A stretch of 33,027 bases of DNA, from the NCBI GenBank assembly GCA_011772755.1, contig WVYX01000033.1:27092-60118 (forward strand), read 5' to 3'. The notes under the pieces were generated by a model that worked only from the letters and a program-made list of their open reading frames with translations, searched no databases and was not told the DNA's origin. This document shows, piece after piece, positions 17,100-25,968 of the stretch (position 1 is its first letter; each line of letters starts with the position of its first letter). The DNA comes from Gemmatimonadales bacterium. Its GTDB lineage: Bacteria; Gemmatimonadota; Gemmatimonadetes; Gemmatimonadales; GWC2-71-9. The position numbers and the translations under genes are program-made.

Positions 17100-19840
17100 A
17101 CGACGGCACGGGCACGTTTCAGGCGGCGCCACGGCTCGCGCTGCGGGCCACCAGCAATGCCGCGATGGCCATGGACTTCGCCGACATCGACCGGGACGGC
17201 GACGTCGACTTCTTCGAAGCCGACATGCTGAGCCGCGACCACACGCGACGGCAGATGCAGCGACCGTCCCACACAGCGCTGCCCAAGCTGGTGGGCCAGA
17301 TCGAGAACCGCCCCCAGCTGCAGCGGAACACTCTGTTCCTGAACCGGGGTGACGGCACGTTCGCGCAAATTGCGGAGTTTGCGGGTGTGGATGCCTCCGA
17401 CTGGTCGTGGGCAACGCTGTTCTTGGATGTGGACCTGGACGGCTACGAAGACATCCTGGTGGCGAACGGCCACATCTGGGACGTGCAGAACGCCGACACC
17501 GATGAGCGGATCCGCAGCGGCCTGAGCCGCGTCGACTGGCGCAGGCGGGTGTTGCTCTACCCCGATCTTCACCAGCGCAACGTTGCCTTTCGCAACAACG
17601 GCGACCTCACGTTCGACGACGTCAGCGATGCGTGGGGCTTCGGCCAGGAAGCGGACGTCTCCCACGGTCTGGCGGCTGGCGACCTGGACGGGGACGGCGA
17701 CCTGGATGTGGTGATCAACCGCCTGGGGTTCCCTACCGCGGTGTTGCGCAACAACGGTACGGCGCGCCGCGTCGCCGTCCGGCTTCGGGGGCAGCCACCC
17801 AACACGCAGGGAGTAGGTGCCAAGATTCGCCTGCTCGGTGGGGCGGTCCCAGAGCAGGAGCGGGAAGTCACCGCGGGAGGGCACTACCTCTCCGGCTCAG
17901 ATCCCCAATACGCCTTCGCTGCCGGCGACGCGGACTCACTGACCCTGGTTGTCGAGTGGCGCAGCGGTGGCCGCACCGTCATCGAGGGCGTTCGGCCCAA
18001 CCGCCTGTACGAGATCCGGGAGAGCCCGACCACGGGTCCAACCACTGGCGACCCGACAGCCGCGAGCGCCCAGACCGCCCCATTCTTCCAAGACGTTTCC
18101 GCGGAGCTGGGGCACCGCCACGTCGAGACCCTGTTCGACGAGTTCGCGCGCCAGCCCCTGCTGCCCAACGAGCTGAGCCGGCTCGGTCCCGGGATCACGT
18201 GGTACGACGTGGACCGCGACGGGGACGAAGACCTGTTGATTCCCTCGGGGCGGGGGGGACGCCTGGCGTACTACCGCAACGATGGGGGGCGTTTCACAGC
18301 AGTCGCCCTTGGCACCCCGGAGGTCGAGTACGACCAGACAGCGATCGTGGCGCTGCCCGACGGCGTAGGCGGCACAAGGCTCCTGGTGGGTCAGTCGAAC
18401 TACGAGGCCGGCTCCCGGGATCAGGCGCTCGCGGCCCCGTCGGTGCTGCAGCTCGAGCTGGGCCCCGGTTGGGGCGGCGTGGGAGGCGTGCCACCAGCGT
18501 TCGCGCCCGCCGTTCCCGGCCACAACAGTAGCACCGGCCCGCTGGCTCTGGCGGACGTCGATGGCGACGGCGACCTGGACCTCTTTGTCGGCGGCCGAGG
18601 TATGCCGGCGTCGTACCCGACCGCTGCGACCTCGCGGCTGTTCCGGAACGAGCAAGGGCAGTTCCGGCTGGATCAGGCGAACCAGGCAGCATTCACATCG
18701 GTGGGCCTGGTCTCCGCTGCCACTTTCTCGGATCTGGACGCCGACGGCGACCCGGATCTGCTGCTCGCTCTCGAGTGGGGACCGCTCACGCTCTTCGTGA
18801 ATGAGGGGGGCAGCTTCACCGACGCCACGGCCTCCGCAGGCCTGGCGCGGCATCGCAGTCGCTGGAACGGCGTCACCACAGGCGACCTGGACGGCGACGG
18901 GCGACTGGACATCGTGGCGACGAGTTGGGGACGCAACACGCGGCACCGGCCTGACACCGAGCGCCCACTCCAACTGTACTACGGTGACTTCGATCGGAAC
19001 GGCAAAATGGACCCGATCCTGGCGCAGCGATATGACGGCCGGGAGGTGACCGTTCCCCTCGCGCCCTACTTTCAGATCCGGGGGGCCATGCCGGCGACCC
19101 GGGTTAGGGTGCGTTCGTTCATGGAGTATGCCGCTGCCACGCTGGACGACGTGCTTGGCATGGAGCTGGAGGGGGTTGCGCACCTGGAAGCGACGACGCT
19201 GGATCACACGGTGTTTCTGAACCGGGGAGCCTCATTTGAGCCGGCACCTCTTCCCCTGGAGGCCCAGCTGGCGCCAGCGTTCTATGCCGGCGTGGTGGAC
19301 TTCGACGGAGACGGACACGAGGACCTGTTCTTGAGTCAAAATTTCTTCCCGACTGAAGCAGAGACGCCCCGTTACGACGCCGGCCGCGGGCTGTGGCTGA
19401 GAGGCGACGCTAGCGGGACCCTGACGCCGGTGCCCGGACGGGTTTCCGGTGTAGCCGTCTACGGGGACCAACGGGGGGCGGCCTTTGCCGACTACGACGG
19501 CAACGGGAAGGTCGATCTGGTCGTCAGCCAGAACGGGGCCGAGACCAAGCTCTATCGGAACGACGGCGCCACACCGGGAATCCGGATACGGTTGCAGGGA
19601 CCGCCGGGCAACCCGCACGGCATCGGTGCGACGATCCGCCTGGTGTACGCCGAAGGACGGGGACCGGCCCGGGAAGTCCACGCCGGATCCGGCTACTGGT
19701 CACACGATGGCGCGGTGCAGGTACTGGGAATGAGCGGGGAGCCCACCGGCGTCTGGGTCCGGTGGCCCGGCGGCAGCGAGACCACGACACCAGTCCCCGC
19801 CGGCCTCCGTGAGATCACTGTCCGGATGGGCGGCAGGTGA
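16985..19840 (+). CDS. CRTAC1-type FG-GAP/UnbV protein, 3' part of frameshifted gene
   Basis: This is the continuation of the broken gene. Homologous sequence begins at FYDVDGDRD (about 17021); the upstream codons from GTG 16985 are out of frame and probably not a real start. The architecture is FG-GAP repeats, a first ASPIC/UnbV domain (about 17764-18020, VAVRLRGQPPNTQG to NRLYEI), a second block of FG-GAP repeats, and a second UnbV domain at the C terminus (about 19579-19835, IRIRLQGPPGNPHG to VWVRWPGG). This double arrangement is the same as in the paralogue at 22181-25936. If the frameshift is real, this part lacks a signal peptide and would not be exported. Its stop overlaps the next frame, and the next gene's ATG lies 17 bases on. 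Confidence 0.75.
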   Translation: MGTRLLHPDCPRFYDVDGDRDPDLYVCSDFEDPDYFWINDGTGTFQAAPRLALRATSNAAMAMDFADIDRDGDVDFFEADMLSRDHTRRQMQRPSHTALPKLVGQIENRPQLQRNTLFLNRGDGTFAQIAEFAGVDASDWSWATLFLDVDLDGYEDILVANGHIWDVQNADTDERIRSGLSRVDWRRRVLLYPDLHQRNVAFRNNGDLTFDDVSDAWGFGQEADVSHGLAAGDLDGDGDLDVVINRLGFPTAVLRNNGTARRVAVRLRGQPPNTQGVGAKIRLLGGAVPEQEREVTAGGHYLSGSDPQYAFAAGDADSLTLVVEWRSGGRTVIEGVRPNRLYEIRESPTTGPTTGDPTAASAQTAPFFQDVSAELGHRHVETLFDEFARQPLLPNELSRLGPGITWYDVDRDGDEDLLIPSGRGGRLAYYRNDGGRFTAVALGTPEVEYDQTAIVALPDGVGGTRLLVGQSNYEAGSRDQALAAPSVLQLELGPGWGGVGGVPPAFAPAVPGHNSSTGPLALADVDGDGDLDLFVGGRGMPASYPTAATSRLFRNEQGQFRLDQANQAAFTSVGLVSAATFSDLDADGDPDLLLALEWGPLTLFVNEGGSFTDATASAGLARHRSRWNGVTTGDLDGDGRLDIVATSWGRNTRHRPDTERPLQLYYGDFDRNGKMDPILAQRYDGREVTVPLAPYFQIRGAMPATRVRVRSFMEYAAATLDDVLGMELEGVAHLEATTLDHTVFLNRGASFEPAPLPLEAQLAPAFYAGVVDFDGDGHEDLFLSQNFFPTEAETPRYDAGRGLWLRGDASGTLTPVPGRVSGVAVYGDQRGAAFADYDGNGKVDLVVSQNGAETKLYRNDGATPGIRIRLQGPPGNPHGIGATIRLVYAEGRGPAREVHAGSGYWSHDGAVQVLGMSGEPTGVWVRWPGGSETTTPVPAGLREITVRMGGR
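17016..17024 (+). other. Frameshift site in CRTAC1 gene
   Basis: The intact paralogue reads LTARFQDVDGDGD. Here frame 1 gives LTAR and then leaves the alignment, while the frame two bases on gives FYDVDGDRD at the same place. The bases CGCGATTC contain either two extra bases (GA) or one missing base. No long homopolymer is present. A natural mutation and a sequencing or assembly error are both possible. Confidence 0.8.
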
Positions 19841-19857
19841 CACCTAGAGGGGGGAGT

Positions 19858-22068
19858 ATGAGGGGGAAGGTGACGTTGCGCCTCGCGCAGGTTATCACCC
19901 ACGCCGCCCTGCTCGCCGCGTGTAGTGGCGCTGGGCCCGACCCACGGGGCCCCGGGACGGTGCAGATGGCGGATCTCCTCGAGGAGCTCGCCGCCACTGT
20001 CGACCCGATGCGGTTCGAGTACGCAAGCTCGGCGTGGCTCGACAGTATGAGCAAGGTGGATCCTCCGTCGGGCCTCAATGAGCGGCTGCTCTTCCACGCG
20101 AAGTTCGCCACGCAGCTACTGGGCTCGGGCCGCTTCGAGGAAGCCGCCGACCGGTATGACGACGTGCTCGAGGAGATCACGCGCAATCTCAGCCGCGTCG
20201 AGCCGGAGTTCGGGCTGGAAGTGAGGAGCCTGCGTGCCGTCGGCTACTTCCTCCGCGCCGTGTTGGAGAATTGCGTACGTCCCGGCGCGACCGCTCGGTG
20301 CCTCGTACCGATCGGGCCGGACGGGGAGTATCCCGAACCCAGGAGGTCGTGGGCTGCCATACGGGCGTACGAGAGCCTCCTGGAACGGGCACCGTACGAC
20401 CTGGCAGCCCGTTGGGCACTCAATCTGGCCTACATGACCGTAGGTGCGTACCCGGACAGCGTGCCGCCACAGTGGCTCATCCCGCCCCGAGTGTTCGACT
20501 CGGAGCACGACGTCAAGCGGTTTCACGACATTGCCCCCGACCTGGGGCTCCATGTTCGGGCTCACGCGGGCGGCAGTATCATGGATGACTTCGATGGAGA
20601 CGGTTACCTCGACCTCGTAGTGTCCTCGTGGGGATTGCTCGACCAGCTGCGATACTTCCGCAACAACGCCGACGGCAGCTTCACGGAGCGCACCGTCGAA
20701 GCGGGGCTCGAAGGAATCGTCGGAGGGCTGAACATCGTCCAAACGGATTACAACAATGACGGCCACCTGGACATCATGGTGCTCCGCGGTGGCTGGGTGC
20801 CGTTTGGCTTCCCCAACTCGTTGCTCCGCAACAACGGCGACGGCACGTTCGAGGATGTGACCGCTGAGGCCGGACTACTCGAGCCGTACTATCCGACGCA
20901 AACGGCGACCTGGGGCGATTTTGACAACGACGGCTGGCTCGACGTGTACATCGGCAACGAGGCATGGTACGGGGCCGACTTCCCGAGCCAACTCTTCCGG
21001 AACAATCGCGACGGGACCTTCACCGACGTGGCTCGCGAGGTCGGCGCCCAGGTGGTCGCCGTCGTCAAGGCAGTGGCGTCGGGAGACATCGACAACGACG
21101 GCTGGCTGGATCTCTACCTCTCGCGGCGCGGCGAGCCAAACGTGCTGCTGCGGAACGCGGGATTGGATGACGCCGGCCAGTGGCGATTCGTGGACGTCAG
21201 CCGAGAAGCCGGCGTCCAGCAGCCCATCTACAGCTTCACTACCTGGTTCTGGGACTACGACAACGACGGCTGGCAGGACATCTTCGTCTCGGGGTTCCGC
21301 TCCCCTCTGGGCGACGTCGCAGCGGAGTATCTCGGCTCCCGGCACACATCAGAGCTCCCACGGCTATACCGGAACAATGGTGACGGCACCTTCAGCGACG
21401 TCACGGTCACGACTCGGCTCAACAAGATCATGTTCACGATGGGCGGCAACTTCGGCGACCTCGACAACGATGGTCACCTGGATATCTACGTCGGCACCGG
21501 CGACATGGATTTCCGAGCCATCGTGCCCAACCGGATGTTTCGCAGCGCCGAAGGCACGTTCTTCCAGGACGTCACGACATCCGGCGGGTTCGGACACATG
21601 TCGAAGGGTCACGGCGTGGCCTTCGGCGACTTGGACAACGACGGCGACCAGGACATCTACGCCCAGATGGGAGGCGCCCACGAGTTCGACGTCGCCCACA
21701 GCGTGCTGTTCCACAACCCTGGCCACGGGAACCATTGGATCACGCTGGAGCTGGAAGGCGTGCAGTCGAACCGCCCAGCCATCGGCGCCAGGATCACAGT
21801 CACACTGGAGACGCCGCAGGGTTACCGGGACATCTTCCGCACGGTGACCAGTGGCGGGAGCTTCGGCGCCAGCTCCCTGCAACAGGAGATCGGTCTCGGG
21901 CAGGCCACCGGGATCCGCGGCGTGACGGTCACCTGGCCGGCCACGGGCAACAGCTACGTGTATGACAACGTGACGATGGACCGGATGTACCGCATACGGG
22001 AAGGCGACGCCGTTCCAACGCCAGTGACGCTGGAACGGCTGCAATTCCCCTCGGGGAGTGGTCGCTAG
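19858..22068 (+). CDS. CRTAC1-family lipoprotein with helical N-terminal domain
   Basis: The protein has 736 residues. It begins with a lipoprotein signal (ending LLAAC, Cys22). Residues about 35-225 are helical and TPR-like (ERLLFHAKFATQLLGSGRFEEAADRYDDVLEE; DLAARWALNLAYMTVGAYPDS). From about 239 to 620 there are FG-GAP/VCBS repeats with DFDGDGYLD, DYNNDGHLD, DFDNDGWLD, DIDNDGWLD and DLDNDGHLD loops. The C-terminal ASPIC/UnbV domain is at about 625-705. The loops use asparagine more often than in the flanking paralogues, so it belongs to a different subfamily. I chose ATG 19858 because AGAGGGGGG precedes it; a GTG at 19837 overlaps the previous stop but has no signal-peptide advantage. The protein probably acts on the cell surface or in the periplasm with its neighbours. 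Confidence 0.88.
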   Translation: MRGKVTLRLAQVITHAALLAACSGAGPDPRGPGTVQMADLLEELAATVDPMRFEYASSAWLDSMSKVDPPSGLNERLLFHAKFATQLLGSGRFEEAADRYDDVLEEITRNLSRVEPEFGLEVRSLRAVGYFLRAVLENCVRPGATARCLVPIGPDGEYPEPRRSWAAIRAYESLLERAPYDLAARWALNLAYMTVGAYPDSVPPQWLIPPRVFDSEHDVKRFHDIAPDLGLHVRAHAGGSIMDDFDGDGYLDLVVSSWGLLDQLRYFRNNADGSFTERTVEAGLEGIVGGLNIVQTDYNNDGHLDIMVLRGGWVPFGFPNSLLRNNGDGTFEDVTAEAGLLEPYYPTQTATWGDFDNDGWLDVYIGNEAWYGADFPSQLFRNNRDGTFTDVAREVGAQVVAVVKAVASGDIDNDGWLDLYLSRRGEPNVLLRNAGLDDAGQWRFVDVSREAGVQQPIYSFTTWFWDYDNDGWQDIFVSGFRSPLGDVAAEYLGSRHTSELPRLYRNNGDGTFSDVTVTTRLNKIMFTMGGNFGDLDNDGHLDIYVGTGDMDFRAIVPNRMFRSAEGTFFQDVTTSGGFGHMSKGHGVAFGDLDNDGDQDIYAQMGGAHEFDVAHSVLFHNPGHGNHWITLELEGVQSNRPAIGARITVTLETPQGYRDIFRTVTSGGSFGASSLQQEIGLGQATGIRGVTVTWPATGNSYVYDNVTMDRMYRIREGDAVPTPVTLERLQFPSGSGR

Positions 22069-22116
22069 CTAATGCGGCGTCCCGGCAGTTCTTCTCATGA
22101 ACGCCGTCGCGCGGAG

Positions 22117-22167
22117 GGACTGCTCGGCGCGTGTGCTATGCAGCCGATCTCTGACTCACGACACTAG
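22117..22167 (+). repeat. Two-part 51-base repeat, copy B
   Basis: This is the partner of 50-100: GGACTGCTCGGCGCGTG at 22117-22133 and a box ending GACACTAG at 22150-22167, with the same total length. It lies between the stop of the 19858 gene and ATG 22181, ending 13 bases before that ATG, so it could be a promoter or regulator site for the large lipoprotein gene. A longer frame from ATG 22097 would read through it. Confidence 0.5.
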
Positions 22168-22180
22168 CTTCCGCGCCAAC

Positions 22181-25100
22181 ATGGTCCGTGCCCCACCCTT
22201 GTTCGCCGCGCTTCCCAGGCCAGCCAGACGTAGCTTCGCGGCCCCCGGCTTCGGGATCCTCCTCATCCTCAGCACGGCCAACTGTGGTGGCCAGCGGCCG
22301 CGTGAGTGGCATGTCGCGGACGGCTACCGCTGGGCAGACCTCAACGTTCCCAAGCGTGGCCGCGACGGGTTCCTTCAGCTGTCGCCGTCGAAGACCGGGA
22401 TCACGTTCAGCAACAGCGTGACCGAAGAGCAGATCCTCGACAACGAGCATGTCCTCAACGGCTCGGGAGTAGCACTGGGCGACGTCGACGGCGATGGTCT
22501 CGTGGACGTGTACTTCAGCCGCCTCGACGGGCCGAACGTCCTGTACCGTAACCTGGGTGGGTGGCGGTTCGAGGATGTCACCGAGCAGGCAGGTGTCGCA
22601 GCTCCGGACCGCCTGTCCACGGGCGCCGTGCTGGCGGATGTGGACGGCGACGGCGATCTGGATCTCCTGACCACTTCGATGGGGGGACCCCACGCCCTCT
22701 TCGTGAACGACGGCGACGGCGTGTTTCACGAGCGAACCGAGGAGGCGGGGCTCGCCCAGGGCTTCTACGGCACCACGATGACACTCGCCGACGTCGAGGG
22801 CGACGGCGACCTGGATCTGTACGTCGCGAACAACAAGTTGAAAACCGTTCGGGACATGTATCCTCCCGAGATGCTGGAGTTCGACCGCGTGGTCGAGCGG
22901 GTTGGCGGCGGCTACGCCATCAAGCCGGAATTCCGCGCACATTACGGCATCGCCCGGGAAGGCGACGTGCTGATGCGCTTCGAGCACGCCGAGCCGGACA
23001 AGTTCTATCTGAACGACGGAACGGGACGCTTTGAGGAGGTCTCGTTCACCTCGGGTCGATTCCGCGACGAGAGCGGCGAGCCGTTGGGTACCACGCCGAC
23101 CGACTGGGGCCTCACCGCGCGCTTCCAGGACGTAGACGGCGACGGCGATCCGGACCTGTACGTGTGCAACGACTTCGAGAGCCCAGACCACGTGTGGATC
23201 AACGACGGCACCGGCCGGTTTCACACGTTGGAGCTCCTGGCGCTACGGACCACCTCCAACGCCAACATGGCGGTGGAGTTTGCGGACCTCGACCGCGACG
23301 GCGACGTCGACATGTTCCAGCTGGACATGCTCGATCAAACCGCCGGAAAGCAGAAGACCCAGATGCCTTCCGGGGTCCCGATGATTCCTATGATGGGCGA
23401 GATCCAGGATCGCCAGCAGCTGCCGCGTAACACGCTGCATCTCAACCGGGGGGACGGGACCTATGCGGAGGTAGGCTATCTCGCCGGCGTCGAGGCCTCC
23501 GGATGGTCGTGGTCCGTGTTGTTTCTGGACGTCGAGCTGGACGGTTACGAAGACCTTCTGATCGGCACCGGTCACCAGCGGGACTTCCTCGACGCCGACA
23601 CGAAGCAGCGCATTCGCAACCTGTCGTTCGGGGCCGATTGGCGCAGGATGCGGCTGCTCTACCCCAGGCTCTATCTGCGGAACGTGGCGTTCCGCAACAA
23701 CGGAGACCTCACCTTCGAGGAGGTCGGCGAGGCCTGGGGGTTCGCGGACGACATGGACGTGTCCCAGGGCATGGCCGCCGGCGATCTGGACGGCGACGGT
23801 GACCTCGACGTCGTCGCCAACCGCCTCGGCTCACCCGCCGGGGTGTACCGCAACGAGGGCAATCGCCCACGTGTGGCCGTCCGCCTCGCCGGCCGCACCC
23901 CCAACACCCAGGGCGTGGGGGCGAAGATCCATGTGTTCGGAGGGCCGGTGGCGGTGCAGAGCAAGGAAGTGATTGTGGGCGGTGTGTATGTCTCCAGCTC
24001 AGAGCCGCTGTACACCTTCGCCGCCGGGGATGCGGAACAGCTCACAATCGTGGTGCAGTGGCGCAGCGGCGAGTGGAGCATCGTGCGCGGCGCCACGCCC
24101 AACCGTCTGTATGAGGTGCACGAGACAGGGGCAGTGGACGGGGAGGAGCTTCCGTTGCCGGTGAGGGAAACCCTTGGCGCCAGTGTGCCGGATGCACCGT
24201 TCTTCCTCGACGTGACCTCTGAACTGGGGCACACCCATCACGAGGCCCCGTACGACGACTTCACCAGGCAGCCTCTGTTGCTCAATCGGCTCAGTCAGCT
24301 GGGGCCGGGAGTAGCGTGGCACGACGTGGACCGGGATGGCGATGAGGACCTGCTCATCGCCTCAGGCAGCGGTGGCCAGCTGGCCTACTACCGCAACGAA
24401 GCCGGCCGACTGGCGCGCGTCCCCCTGGGGCTGGCACCGGCTCCCCTCGACCAGACCACTGTGTTGGGCCTCCCCGATGGCAGCGGGGGCACCGCGCTGC
24501 TCGTCGGGCAGACGAACTACGAGGCCCCAACCCCGGCCGCCGCCGAGACCAGCGCAGCCGTGCTCCGGGTGGATCTCCGCCGCCCCCGGGCGAGGGTCAC
24601 CCCCGCCGTGAAGGGTGCTGTGAGCAGCACCGGCCCCCTGGCCTTGGCTGACTACGACGCAGACGGCGATCTGGACCTGTTCGTGGGCGGCCGGCTACTG
24701 CCGGCTCGCTACCCCCAGCCCGCGGCTTCCCGGCTGTTCCGGAATACCGCCGGGGCCTTCGGGCTGGACACGGCCAACAGTGCGCGGCTGGCTGGAGTAG
24801 GGCTGGTCTCCGGCGCCACCTTTTCGGACGTCGACGGCGACGGCGATGCCGATCTCCTGCTGGCGATCGACTGGGGCCCGGTGAGGCTGTTCCGCAATGA
24901 CCAGGGTCAGTTCACAGAGGCCACCCAGGCCTGGGGCCTGGCTTCCTACACCAGTTTGTGGAACGGTCTCACCACCGGGGATCTCAATGGCGACGGCCGC
25001 CTGGACCTCATTGCCACCAGCTGGGGCCGCAACACCCGGTTCCGGGCCGACCGAGATCACCCCCTGCTGGCGTACTACGCCGACTTCGACCGCAACGGCA

Positions 25101-25936
25101 CCCTCGACCTCGTCACCGCCCGATTCGACGCCGAGTTCCACGACATCGTTCCGCTGCGCGGTCTGGAACGGATGGCACCGGCGCTGCCGTACCTGCGACA
25201 GCGCATTCCCAGTTTCGCCGACTACGCCGCGGCCACGCTGCAAGAGGTCCTGGGACCACCGCTGGCGATAGCCTCGACTCTCCAGGCAACTACGCTGGAT
25301 CACATGCTGTTTCTGAATCGAGGCGACCGCTTCGAGGCGGTCCCCCTCCCCACCGAGGCACAACTCGCACCAGCCTTCTACGCTGGGGTGGCTGACTTCG
25401 ACGGCGACGGCCACGAGGATGTGTTCCTCACCCAGAACTTCTTCCCCACCGAGCGGGAAACCCAGCGCTATCTTGCCGGCCGCGCCGTGTGGCTCAGGGG
25501 TGACGGATCGGGATCTCTGGAGTCAGTGCCGGGACAGGTCTCCGGCGTGATCGTGTATGGCGATCAGCGGGGGGCGGCGCTCGCCGATTACGACGGGGAC
25601 GGGCGCGTTGACCTAGTAGTGTCGCAAAACAGCGCAGAGACCAAGCTGTACCGCAACCAGGGGGGAACGCCGGGACTGCGCGTCCGGCTGGTCGGTCCCG
25701 CCGGCAATCCCGATGCCATCGGTGCCGTGCTACGGTTGGTGTACCGCGACCGCCACGGTCCCGCCCGGGAGATCCACGCCGGTTCCGGCTACTGGTCACA
25801 GGATGGCCCGGTACAGGTGCTGGGGATGGCGCAGCAGGCTACCGCCGTCTGGGTGCGGTGGCCCGACGCTCAAGAGTCGACCACCGCGGTCGCGCCGGGG
25901 GCGCGGGAAGTGACGGTGCGATGGGACAAGAAGTGA
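22181..25936 (+). CDS. Large CRTAC1-type lipoprotein with two UnbV domains
   Basis: The protein has 1251 residues from ATG 22181. The signal peptide ends STANC (Cys35), with an imperfect lipobox. The order is FG-GAP/VCBS repeats (about 95-555), a first ASPIC/UnbV domain (about 562-650, VAVRLAGRTPNTQGVGAKI), a second repeat block (about 670-1160), and a second UnbV domain (about 1164-1250, LRVRLVGPAGNPDA to VWVRWPDA). Calcium-binding-type DxDGDGxxD loops recur throughout. It is the intact paralogue of the frameshifted gene at 16092-19840. The upstream ATG 22097 would give 28 extra residues with no signal character and would overlay a conserved repeat element, so 22181 is preferred. The ligand is unknown; a role in surface binding near the SusC/D system is an inference. 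Confidence 0.88.
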   Translation: MVRAPPLFAALPRPARRSFAAPGFGILLILSTANCGGQRPREWHVADGYRWADLNVPKRGRDGFLQLSPSKTGITFSNSVTEEQILDNEHVLNGSGVALGDVDGDGLVDVYFSRLDGPNVLYRNLGGWRFEDVTEQAGVAAPDRLSTGAVLADVDGDGDLDLLTTSMGGPHALFVNDGDGVFHERTEEAGLAQGFYGTTMTLADVEGDGDLDLYVANNKLKTVRDMYPPEMLEFDRVVERVGGGYAIKPEFRAHYGIAREGDVLMRFEHAEPDKFYLNDGTGRFEEVSFTSGRFRDESGEPLGTTPTDWGLTARFQDVDGDGDPDLYVCNDFESPDHVWINDGTGRFHTLELLALRTTSNANMAVEFADLDRDGDVDMFQLDMLDQTAGKQKTQMPSGVPMIPMMGEIQDRQQLPRNTLHLNRGDGTYAEVGYLAGVEASGWSWSVLFLDVELDGYEDLLIGTGHQRDFLDADTKQRIRNLSFGADWRRMRLLYPRLYLRNVAFRNNGDLTFEEVGEAWGFADDMDVSQGMAAGDLDGDGDLDVVANRLGSPAGVYRNEGNRPRVAVRLAGRTPNTQGVGAKIHVFGGPVAVQSKEVIVGGVYVSSSEPLYTFAAGDAEQLTIVVQWRSGEWSIVRGATPNRLYEVHETGAVDGEELPLPVRETLGASVPDAPFFLDVTSELGHTHHEAPYDDFTRQPLLLNRLSQLGPGVAWHDVDRDGDEDLLIASGSGGQLAYYRNEAGRLARVPLGLAPAPLDQTTVLGLPDGSGGTALLVGQTNYEAPTPAAAETSAAVLRVDLRRPRARVTPAVKGAVSSTGPLALADYDADGDLDLFVGGRLLPARYPQPAASRLFRNTAGAFGLDTANSARLAGVGLVSGATFSDVDGDGDADLLLAIDWGPVRLFRNDQGQFTEATQAWGLASYTSLWNGLTTGDLNGDGRLDLIATSWGRNTRFRADRDHPLLAYYADFDRNGTLDLVTARFDAEFHDIVPLRGLERMAPALPYLRQRIPSFADYAAATLQEVLGPPLAIASTLQATTLDHMLFLNRGDRFEAVPLPTEAQLAPAFYAGVADFDGDGHEDVFLTQNFFPTERETQRYLAGRAVWLRGDGSGSLESVPGQVSGVIVYGDQRGAALADYDGDGRVDLVVSQNSAETKLYRNQGGTPGLRVRLVGPAGNPDAIGAVLRLVYRDRHGPAREIHAGSGYWSQDGPVQVLGMAQQATAVWVRWPDAQESTTAVAPGAREVTVRWDKK

Positions 25937-25968
25937 GGAGTGATCAGTCCTCACCCCTCACTCCTCAC
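25933..25968. terminator. Possible bidirectional terminator between convergent genes
   Basis: GTGAGGAGTGA (25933-25943) and TCACTCCTCAC (25958-25968) form a perfect 11-base-pair stem that contains both stop codons of the convergent genes. An alternative pairing uses GTGAGGA with TCCTCAC nearer the centre. There is no U-run on either strand, so termination is inferred from stem and position. Confidence 0.45.

Noticed and set aside
17936-19207. 423-codon minus-strand ORF opposite the frameshifted CRTAC1 gene
   Set aside because: The repeated GACGGCGAC-type codons of FG-GAP loops read as valine/alanine-rich frames on the other strand. The same explains the ORF at 27294-28658.
20570-21680. Regularly spaced similar DNA segments resembling a repeat array
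   Set aside because: They are codons for FG-GAP loops (DNDG-type) at uneven spacing within one protein, not CRISPR repeats with unique spacers.
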